Assembly: GCA_035570275.1 (NCBI GenBank)
Contig: DATMNI010000142.1
Location: forward strand, 1 to 8,282
DNA length: 8,282 nucleotides
Reading direction: 5' to 3'
From: DATMNI01 sp035570275
Lineage (GTDB): Bacteria; Acidobacteriota; Terriglobia; Bryobacterales; Bryobacteraceae
Of the stretch, positions 1 through 5,115 are shown in pieces. A program made the position numbers and the translations under genes. Under the pieces are notes generated by a model that was not told the origin of the DNA, ran no database searches, and worked only from the letters and a program-made list of their open reading frames with translations. The stretch's first letter is position 1. Each line of letters starts with the position of its first letter.

Positions 1-1258
1 CCAGGATCAGGCTCTCGGTGAGGAGTTGGCGGATCAGACGGGCGCGCCCCGCTCCGATCGCCAACCGGACCGCCATCTCTTTGCGCCGCGCCTCGGCTCG
101 GGCCAGCAGCAGATTGGCCAGGTTGGCGCAAGCGATGATGAGCACCAGGCCAACCGCGCCCATCAGGATGGCCAGCGGCCTGGAGTATGCGGAGCCCACG
201 GGCGATTGGCCGCGCTCAAACGGCACCGCCAGCATGTGGTCGCGCTGCCCCGGTTCTTGTAAATTCGACCCGGCTTGCGGATGGTTGCGGTGCTGGTAGA
301 GTGCATCCAGTTCGGCGCTGGCCTGTGCCATGCTGACGCCGGGCTTCAGGCGCGCGGCGCCGCTCATCCACCAGGTGTTCGCGTCGTCCAGCAGCTTTGG
401 CGAAAACTGGGTCATCAGCACGAAGATGTCGGGATTGTCGCCGACCTGCACGCCGTGAAACTCCGGCTCCACCACGCCAACAATGGTGTAGGGCTGGTCG
501 TTGAGCCGGATGGCTCTGCCGAGAGCCTCGGGGTCCGCCGAGAACTTGCGGCGCCAATAGTCGTGGCTGATGACGCAAACGAAACCGGCTCCGGAAAGCC
601 GTTCGTCGCCGGCAGTCAGCACCCTTCCGGCCGCGGCATGCACCCCGAGCGTAGGGAAATACGAACCGGATACCTCCACGCCCGTGGCGGTTTCGGTCTC
701 ACCCTGAAGGCTCACTTTCAGTGCGTCAATGGATGAGAAGCCGAAGACTCCCTGGTAGGAGGCGGTGCGGGTGGCGGTTTCGCGGAACTGCGGATAGCTG
801 AAATAGCTGGAGGGGTCTTCGGTCTGGCGTTGTGTGGCCAGCAGCACCAGTTGCTCCGGCTTGTCCACCGGAAGTGTGCGCAGCAGCAGCGAATTGATGA
901 GGCTGAAGACGGCGGTGTTGGCGCCGATACCAAGGGCGAAGACCAGTACCGCAACGGCCGTAAAGCCGGGGCTGCGGGCCAGCAACCGCAGCGCATAGCG
1001 GCCATCTTGCGCCAGGCGCGCCAGCCACTGCCAGCCCCAGACGTGGCGGGTGTCCTCGCGGATCAGAGCTTGGTTTCCAAAATCCCGGCCCGCCTGGTGG
1101 AGTGCCTGCTGCCGCGAGAGACCGCCGGCTTCATGCTCCTCGGCGGTTTCGTTCAGGTGCCATTCGATCTCGCGACTCAGTTCCCGTTCGCGCGCCGCAC
1201 GTTGCCCGCGCCATGGCCAGAGCTTCCTGTCAGACCTCTTCCTGTCAGACCTCTTCAT
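1..1258 (-). CDS. ADOP-type ABC transporter permease (MacB/FtsX family), N-terminal part, cut by window edge
   Basis: Inner-membrane permease of the acidobacterial duplicated orphan permease (ADOP) type, related to MacB/FtsX; such proteins usually have about 800 residues and no ATPase in the same operon. Reading from ATG at 1258 gives 419 uninterrupted codons to the window edge, with no frameshift. Residues about 1-75 are cytosolic and charged, with the prefix seen in many of these permeases (RELSREIEWHL near 25-35; FGNQALIRED near 60-69). TM1 is about 97-127 (SPGFTAVAVLVFALGIGANT). A periplasmic MacB_PCD-like domain follows to about 345. TM2 is about 361-387, and then the FtsX signature LLLARAEARRKEMAVRLAIG runs to the edge. 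The start follows a strong GAGGAGG six bases upstream and lies one base after the padR stop, so translation is probably coupled. Substrate unknown. The rest of FtsX and the second permease half must lie beyond position 1. Confidence 0.93.
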   Translation of the reverse strand, partial: MKRSDRKRSDRKLWPWRGQRAARERELSREIEWHLNETAEEHEAGGLSRQQALHQAGRDFGNQALIREDTRHVWGWQWLARLAQDGRYALRLLARSPGFTAVAVLVFALGIGANTAVFSLINSLLLRTLPVDKPEQLVLLATQRQTEDPSSYFSYPQFRETATRTASYQGVFGFSSIDALKVSLQGETETATGVEVSGSYFPTLGVHAAAGRVLTAGDERLSGAGFVCVISHDYWRRKFSADPEALGRAIRLNDQPYTIVGVVEPEFHGVQVGDNPDIFVLMTQFSPKLLDDANTWWMSGAARLKPGVSMAQASAELDALYQHRNHPQAGSNLQEPGQRDHMLAVPFERGQSPVGSAYSRPLAILMGAVGLVLIIACANLANLLLARAEARRKEMAVRLAIGAGRARLIRQLLTESLIL

Positions 1259-1267
1259 CTCAGACCT
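1223..1267 (-). repeat. 15-bp tandem repeat, three copies, across the padR stop / permease start
   Basis: Two perfect 15-bp units (1223-1237 and 1238-1252; plus strand cttcctgtcagacct) are followed by a third copy at 1253-1267 that matches at 13 of 15 positions. In the permease frame the perfect copies encode a repeated Lys-Arg-Ser-Asp-Arg. The degenerate copy holds the padR TGA, the permease ATG and part of the ribosome binding site. The unit is a multiple of three, so copy-number change would keep the permease frame and change only the length of a basic N-terminal tail. Confidence 0.85.
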
Positions 1268-1616
1268 CCTCGGGGCGGCGCTTCATCACCTTGGCAATGG
1301 CCTGCGCCAGCCTCTCCCATTTGGATTCTTCATCCCTCAGTTGTTGGCGCCCGGCCGGCGTGAGGCGATAGTACCGCGCCTGCCGGTTCTTGTCGGGCAT
1401 CGGCTCCCAGTTGGCGGAAATCCAGCGTTGTTTCAAAAGCCGGTGCAGCGCCGGGTAGAGCGAGCCGTGGTCCACTTGCAAGGCCTCATCCGACAATTGC
1501 TGGATCAGTTTTACGATGGCATGGCCGTGGGCAGGTCCCAGGAGCAAGGCCCGCAGGACCAGCATGTCCAGAGTGCCCTGCAGGAGTTCGACGCGGGTGC
1601 TCTCGGGCTTCGGCAT
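1260..1616 (-). CDS. PadR-family transcriptional regulator (acidobacterial type)
   Basis: A 118-residue winged-helix repressor, the usual length for PadR proteins paired with ADOP permeases. The winged HTH spans about residues 8-86: the family signature LLQGTLDMLVLRAL at 11-24, GPAHGHAIVKLIQQLSDEAL at 27-46, the recognition helix around VDHGSLYPALHRLLKQ (48-63), and the wing with ARYYRLTPAGR (80-90). A C-terminal helix (about 91-112) is probably the dimerisation helix. PadR dimers normally bind palindromes near their own promoter and are released by small ligands or other signals; the ligand here is unknown. The gene is first in a two-gene unit with the ADOP permease (one base between TGA and ATG). 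A strong palindrome ends two bases before the ATG and fits an autoregulatory operator. No clear Shine-Dalgarno is visible because the palindrome occupies that space. Confidence 0.95.
   Translation of the reverse strand: MPKPESTRVELLQGTLDMLVLRALLLGPAHGHAIVKLIQQLSDEALQVDHGSLYPALHRLLKQRWISANWEPMPDKNRQARYYRLTPAGRQQLRDEESKWERLAQAIAKVMKRRPEEV
1265..1271 (-). promoter_or_regulatory. Shine-Dalgarno of the ADOP permease
   Basis: GAGGAGG on the minus strand, six bases before the ATG at 1258. It lies inside the last codons of the PadR gene (coding Glu-Glu-Val before TGA). This fixes the permease start and supports translational coupling of the two genes. Confidence 0.75.
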
Positions 1617-1617
1617 G

Positions 1618-1640
1618 TGATAGTAGAGCTTCTACTATCA
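1618..1640 (-). promoter_or_regulatory. Probable PadR operator, possibly overlapping a -10 box
   Basis: Perfect inverted repeat with 10-bp arms (TGATAGTAGA / TCTACTATCA) around a 3-bp centre, ending two bases from the padR start codon. Its place in front of a PadR gene makes an autoregulatory operator the likeliest role. A poor promoter fits over it on the minus strand: TTGCTT at 1662-1657 (3/6), a 17-bp spacer, then GATAGT at 1639-1634 (4/6), which would put the -10 inside the operator and leave a leader of only about ten bases. The palindrome is clear; its role and the promoter are inferred. In RNA it could also form a hairpin over the start region. Confidence 0.7.
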
Positions 1641-1903
1641 ACCAGACGCGGCCGGGAAGCAACGGTTAGCAAACAACGGGTTAGTAGAGCACAGTTTCAG
1701 AAGTTCCCAAACGCATCCGGGAAACCGCTTGCTTACGCGCGCGGCTCCGATCAGAGCCGCGACCCTTAGGCTCCGATCAGAGCCGCGACCGTTAGGAAGC
1801 GGTTGCTTACGCGCGCGGCTCCGATCAGAGCCGCGACTTGTCGCTCGACTGTTAGGAAGCGGCTCCATCCAAATGAGGCGACTGTATTTGTGAAATCGTG
1901 TAC
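1641..1903. repeat. Intergenic REP-like palindromic repeat cluster, no gene
   Basis: Gene-free stretch between padR and the hydrolase. The 20-bp palindrome GCGGCTCCGATCAGAGCCGC (7-bp arms, 6-bp centre) occurs in full at 1741-1760 and 1815-1834, and left-truncated at 1769-1786. The two full copies sit in a perfect 35-bp direct repeat (1729-1763 and 1803-1837). A further 12-bp direct repeat, GTTAGGAAGCGG, lies at 1791-1802 and 1851-1862. Similar fragments (for example at 1664-1675) suggest decayed copies. Read as transcript of the upstream hydrolase on the minus strand, the palindromes could act as 3' hairpins, but no U-tract follows. The open frames here are translations of the repeats and not genes. 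Confidence 0.85.
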
Positions 1904-2776
1904 TTAGCAAACCAGGGTCAGCGAAATTTCCGCGCTTAACCGCCCGATTTCTTCGGCCACCCGGCCGGGCATTTCCATCGGAATGTAATGCGAGCAACCC
2001 GGCAGCACCAGGTCACGGCCGTTGGCGAATTTCGACGCCAGGTCCGCCGCTGTAGGCGATGCCGCCGGATCGAACGTGCCTGGCATACGCTGGATGCCGC
2101 CGCGCATCACCACCACCGGCTGCCGGATCGCTGCAATCTCCGGATATACGTCGCACCCGGACGTCTTTGAGTTCTCATAGATGGATGCTTCCACGGCTGG
2201 CGGGCAGGCCAGCACATACTCCGAGCCCTGGGGCAGAATACCGAAATCGCAATAGTCGCGCAGGATGCCGGGCTGCCAGAGACTGAACGGATGGCGGCCG
2301 CGGAAGCGTTCGAACATTTCGTCCGCGGAGTTCCAGACCGCGCGCCGCCGCAAGGTGAAAGACGCATCGGGCCCCGGCTTGCCGTACTCTTCGCGCGGAT
2401 AAATCGTGGGGTCCAGCAGCAACAGGGCGGCATAAGTTTCCGGCCGCTCGGCCGCCGCCTGGACGGTCATGTGGCCGCCCGAGGAGTGGCCGATGCCAAG
2501 CGCATGGCGCAGGTTCAGGCGGCCGGCAACGGCGGCCAGATCCTTTCCCAGATCGCGCCATAGACACGGCAGTTCGGGTTGACTGCTGTGCCCATGGCCG
2601 CGCGCATCCAGCGCAATGCAATGCCGCCCCGGAAACATGCGGATGATGCGGTCCCAGCAGCGTGCGTGGAAGCCGGTGGCGTGAGCGAAGAGAAACGGCG
2701 GGTCGTCGCCGGGCCAGTCCCACACGGCCAGTTGCTGCCCATTGGCGGAGATCAGTTGGAGTTGCGGCGCTTCCAC
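1904..2776 (-). CDS. Alpha/beta-fold hydrolase
   Basis: A 290-residue cytosolic alpha/beta hydrolase, substrate not assignable. From the chosen GTG start at 2776, the oxyanion-side motif HATGFHARCWD is at 32-42, the strand and turn CIALDARGHGHS at 53-64, and the nucleophile elbow GIGHSSGGH at 94-102, giving Ser98 as nucleophile. The likely catalytic His is His263 in CSHYIPME. The acid is less certain: Asp122 in LLLLDPT or Asp236. The lid region between about 125 and 205 includes EEMFERF-like and ACPPAVEASIY segments seen in a recognisable hydrolase subfamily. No signal peptide. The frame stays open upstream to 2920, but those 48 residues translate the adjacent inverted repeat, so the start is placed at GTG just before EAPQLQLISANG; only a weak GGGA lies upstream. 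The gene stands alone, with repeat clusters on both sides. Confidence 0.88.
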   Translation of the reverse strand: MEAPQLQLISANGQQLAVWDWPGDDPPFLFAHATGFHARCWDRIIRMFPGRHCIALDARGHGHSSQPELPCLWRDLGKDLAAVAGRLNLRHALGIGHSSGGHMTVQAAAERPETYAALLLLDPTIYPREEYGKPGPDASFTLRRRAVWNSADEMFERFRGRHPFSLWQPGILRDYCDFGILPQGSEYVLACPPAVEASIYENSKTSGCDVYPEIAAIRQPVVVMRGGIQRMPGTFDPAASPTAADLASKFANGRDLVLPGCSHYIPMEMPGRVAEEIGRLSAEISLTLVC

Positions 2777-2832
2777 AAGAGCATTTTCCCATGGTGGCCA
2801 AGGGGACGCGCGGCTTGTTCGAATCCTTGTGA

Positions 2833-2963
2833 GGCAGGTTGCTAACCTGCGGCGGATTGGTAATCCGCCTGTCGGACCTTGCGGGCGCGGCCGCCGACGC
2901 AGACGCGCTCGCTGCCGCATCGCGCAGGCGGATTACCAATCCGCCGCAGGTTAGCAACCTGCC
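2833..2963. repeat. 131-bp inverted-repeat element with 39-bp perfect arms
   Basis: Positions 2833-2871 and 2925-2963 are perfect reverse complements (39 bp) around a 53-bp GC-rich centre. Each arm consists of two contiguous smaller palindromes. In the left arm these are GCAGGTT-GCT-AACCTGC (2834-2850) and GGCGGATT-GGT-AATCCGCC (2851-2869). No transposase or open frame is associated. It lies between the divergent hydrolase and GDT1 genes. Possible roles are a REP/BIME-like or MITE-like mobile element, or a structural insulator; the sequence shows only the architecture. Confidence 0.92.
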
Positions 2964-2987
2964 CCACATACCAGCTTTCAAACCTTC

Positions 2988-2996
2988 TGCTATACT
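2988..2996 (+). promoter_or_regulatory. Candidate extended -10 promoter for the GDT1-MFS unit
   Basis: TGCTATACT: a TG-N extended -10 followed by TATACT (5 of 6 to TATAAT), 29 bases before the GDT1 ATG and outside the inverted repeat that ends at 2963. No good -35 hexamer is seen, which an extended -10 can tolerate. Prediction only. Confidence 0.4.
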
Positions 2997-3025
2997 GCCT
3001 CATAAATTCAGGATGCAAAAATTTC

Positions 3026-3640
3026 ATGCTGCCGATTCTTTTCGCCACCTATGGCGCCGTGTTTGTAGCCGAAATTGTCGGCGATAAGCTTCTCTACACC
3101 ACCGGCGTACTGGCCACCCGTTATCGCACGGCCCCCATCCTGTTCGGCATGGCGTTAGCCTTCATGGCCAAGATGGCCGTGGCGGTGGCGGTCGGCAAGG
3201 CCGTTTCCACGCTCCCTCCGCTCCTGGTCGCCGCCATCACCACGGTGAACTTCTTCGCCATCGCCTTCTTCCTCTGGCGGAAACCGGAGAAGAAGGAAGA
3301 GAAGAAGGAATATCCGGCGTCGCGCGCGGTGATGGTATCCTTCGCGGCGATCTTTTTTTCCGAATGGGGCGACGTGGGGCAGATCACCGCGGCCACCATG
3401 GCGGCGCGGTTCGGCTCACCGCTGCTGGTCTGGACCGGCGCGGTTAGCGCCATGGTGACCAAGGGCGCGCTGGCAGCCTCGATTGGCGCCGGGGTACGCG
3501 GCTGGATACAGGCGCATCTTTCGCCGAAGACCATCAGATATGCGGCCGTCGGACTGCTGCTGTTCCTCGGGCTGCTTTCCGTGGTCGAGACCTTGGAAGG
3601 CCGCGATACTCCCAGCCTGCTGCTCAACTGGCTGCACTGA
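3026..3640 (+). CDS. TMEM165/GDT1 (UPF0016) family membrane protein, putative cation transporter
   Basis: A 204-residue polytopic inner-membrane protein with two homologous halves of about three helices each, as in GDT1/TMEM165 proteins, which exchange Mn2+ or Ca2+ for protons where studied. Half one (1-83) starts with YGAVFVAEIVGDKLLYTTG (9-27). Half two (about 100-204) carries FFSEWGDVGQITAATMAARF (110-129). These are the two acidic E-x-G-D family motifs, but both depart from the E-x-G-D-K/R-T/S consensus: the first has one extra residue (E-I-V-G-D-K-L) and the second has V-G in place of K/R-T/S. A charged cytosolic linker rich in Lys and Glu (85-98) joins the halves. The frame is open upstream to 2879, but that part translates the inverted repeat; ATG 3026 begins exactly at the first helix. 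A weak AGGA lies at 3010-3013. Substrate is inferred from the family only. Confidence 0.82.
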   Translation: MLPILFATYGAVFVAEIVGDKLLYTTGVLATRYRTAPILFGMALAFMAKMAVAVAVGKAVSTLPPLLVAAITTVNFFAIAFFLWRKPEKKEEKKEYPASRAVMVSFAAIFFSEWGDVGQITAATMAARFGSPLLVWTGAVSAMVTKGALAASIGAGVRGWIQAHLSPKTIRYAAVGLLLFLGLLSVVETLEGRDTPSLLLNWLH

Positions 3641-3674
3641 CCGCCTCGCCCGGCGGTGGTATCGTACAAAATTG

Positions 3675-4853
3675 ATGGACGCCCGGACCCAACGCTCGGC
3701 CGCAATCCGTTTCATTGTCTGCCTGGGCGTCGTCAGCCTGTTCGCCGACATGACCTATGAAGGCGCCCACAGCATCATCGGACCCTTTCTGCAAGGCATG
3801 GGAAGCAATGCCGCTCAGGTCGGGCTCATCGCCGGCGCGGGCGAAATGCTGGCCGCCAGTCTGCGGTTCTTCTCCGGGAGGTTTGCCGACAAGACGCGCG
3901 CCTATTGGCCCATCACGATTCTGGGCTACGGCCTCAACCTGATTGTTATTCCGGCCCTTGCCTTCGCCGGCAACTGGCAGACGGCCGCGCTGCTGGTGGT
4001 GTTGGAGCGCACCGGAAAGGCGCTGCGGGGGCCCGCCCGCGACGTTCTGCTCTCCGATGCCACCAACGTGGTGGGCCACGGATGGGGATTCGGATTGCAC
4101 GCCGCGTTCGACCAGACCGGAGCCATGATTGGCCCGCTCTTGATGTGGCGCGCGGTTTCCAGATCGAATACCTTCGGACCGGCTTTTCTGTGGCTCGGAA
4201 TTCCGGCATGCCTCGCCTTGACCGCCTTGCTGGCGGCGCGCGCCGCTTTCCCCGCGCAAGGCAAGCCGCCCGCGCCGAAGGCACCGCAGCCCATTCCCCG
4301 GGTGTTCTGGTATTACGTGGCCGCTGCCGCGTTGCTGGCCTGTGGATTCGTCGATTTCCCGCTGCTGGCTTTTCACTTCCGGAAAACGGCGCTCGCCGAG
4401 CCATCCACCATTCCGCTGCTGTACGCCGGCGCCATGGGGATCAACGGAATCACAGCCGTGATCTTCGGCCGGCTGTTCGACCGCTTCGGGCTCCCCGTGC
4501 TTTCGTTCGGTATTCTGATCTCGCTCGCGGCCCTGCCCCTGGGCTTCCTGGCCGGGCAGGCGGGCGCCATTGCCGCAGTTGGGTGCTGGGCCACGGGCCT
4601 GGGAGTGCAGGACGCGTCGCTGCGTTCCGGCATCGCCCAGGTGGTTTCCATGAACAAGCGCGGCAGCGCGTTCGGCGCCTTCAACGGCGTCTACGGCGTG
4701 GCCTGGTTCCTGGGCAGCGTGGTCATGGGACTGCTGTATGACCACTCCATCATGACGCTGGTGGTGTTCGGCATGGCGGCGCAGTTGGCTGCGGCCGTCA
4801 TGTTCTTCTGGCTGCGCACTCCTCTGGCTGACGCCCGGGAGGCGATTCGCTAA
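3675..4853 (+). CDS. Major facilitator superfamily (MFS) transporter, substrate unknown
   Basis: A 392-residue protein with about twelve hydrophobic segments in two sets of six, separated by a cytosolic Pro/Ala/Lys linker (about 194-208). The loop between TM2 and TM3 holds a version of MFS motif A (SGRFADKTR, 67-75) and the equivalent loop of the second half reads GRLFDRFG (255-262). TM4-TM5 has a well-preserved ERTGKALRGPARDVLLSDAT stretch (101-120). TM1 carries in-membrane acids (ADMTYEG, 24-30), compatible with proton coupling. These features match MFS_1 drug or metabolite exporters in general and do not identify a substrate. The gene begins 34 bases after the GDT1 stop on the same strand, so co-transcription is likely. 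ATG 3675 was chosen because residues upstream of it overlap GDT1 and are not hydrophobic; the ribosome binding site is weak. Confidence 0.88.
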   Translation: MDARTQRSAAIRFIVCLGVVSLFADMTYEGAHSIIGPFLQGMGSNAAQVGLIAGAGEMLAASLRFFSGRFADKTRAYWPITILGYGLNLIVIPALAFAGNWQTAALLVVLERTGKALRGPARDVLLSDATNVVGHGWGFGLHAAFDQTGAMIGPLLMWRAVSRSNTFGPAFLWLGIPACLALTALLAARAAFPAQGKPPAPKAPQPIPRVFWYYVAAAALLACGFVDFPLLAFHFRKTALAEPSTIPLLYAGAMGINGITAVIFGRLFDRFGLPVLSFGILISLAALPLGFLAGQAGAIAAVGCWATGLGVQDASLRSGIAQVVSMNKRGSAFGAFNGVYGVAWFLGSVVMGLLYDHSIMTLVVFGMAAQLAAAVMFFWLRTPLADAREAIR

Positions 4854-4880
4854 CCGGTAGACCTGGCGCCAAGGAGATTT

Positions 4881-4898
4881 ATCGCCAAGAGCGGCGAT
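4881..4898 (+). terminator. Weak stem-loop after the MFS gene
   Basis: ATCGCC-AAGAGC-GGCGAT forms a 6-bp perfect stem with a 6-base loop, 28 bases beyond the MFS stop. No T-run follows, so it is a poor intrinsic terminator and may instead be a 3'-end stabilising hairpin or chance. Confidence 0.25.
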
Positions 4899-4991
4899 CG
4901 CGCGGGCCAAGTCGCCCTCCCGGCCATTCTGCGATGTGGCCGAAGACACTACCAGAGAGCGTCCTCCGCGTCAAATTCGTCTCGTGTGCGG

Positions 4992-4997
4992 TACAAT
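4992..4997 (+). promoter_or_regulatory. Candidate -10 box for the SBBP gene
   Basis: TACAAT matches TATAAT at five of six positions, in the 262-bp spacer between the MFS and SBBP genes, about 118 bases before the SBBP ATG. No convincing -35 lies at 16-18 bp. Apart from this and the stem-loop at 4881-4898, I see nothing definite in 4854-5115. Confidence 0.25.
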
Positions 4998-5102
4998 CGG
5001 CTGAACTTAAAGCGCCTGCTCCCAGTACCGGATCGGGTTCATACGAACTTCCGACCCTCTGGACAAAAGCGGGGCGAAAACACGGCTGCTGCCCGGGAAT
5101 TC

Positions 5103-5106
5103 GGAG
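5103..5106 (+). promoter_or_regulatory. Ribosome binding site favouring the 5116 start of the SBBP gene
   Basis: GGAG with nine bases to the ATG at 5116. The competing in-frame ATG at 5152 has AGAAGG at 5143-5148, only three bases away, which is too close for efficient initiation. Spacing therefore favours 5116, although 5152 gives a neater signal peptide. Confidence 0.5.
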
Positions 5107-5115
5107 AAAACCAGT

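Noticed and set aside
216..1028. Several short minus-strand frames inside the permease region
   Set aside because: They are out of frame with the continuous 419-codon permease reading that starts at 1258 and carries all family motifs.
1050..1769. A 239-codon plus-strand frame antisense to PadR and the permease start
   Set aside because: Its SDLF-type peptide repeat is the complement of the 15-bp tandem repeat, and the minus-strand genes there are unambiguous.
1729..1837. Possible CRISPR array, because of regularly repeated palindromes
   Set aside because: Only two full copies, spacers unequal and partly made of the same repeat, and no cas genes in the window.
1638..1997. A 119-codon minus-strand frame over the intergenic repeats
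   Set aside because: Most of it is the translated REP palindromes (for example GRGSDRS) plus an out-of-frame hydrolase tail.
2817..2826. GTTCGAATCC, the tRNA T-loop consensus
   Set aside because: Flanking bases do not form the five-pair T stem, and no acceptor, D or anticodon arm is present nearby.
2175..2981. A 268-codon minus-strand frame overlapping the hydrolase, starting in the inverted repeat
   Set aside because: It is out of frame with the conserved GHSSGGH and HATGFH motifs and its translation has no fold-like pattern; its N terminus is translated repeat.
3624..4949. A 441-codon open frame on the minus strand
   Set aside because: It lies antisense to the MFS transporter, is rich in Gly, Gln, Arg and Glu with no recognisable domain, and follows from the GC-biased codon positions of the real gene.
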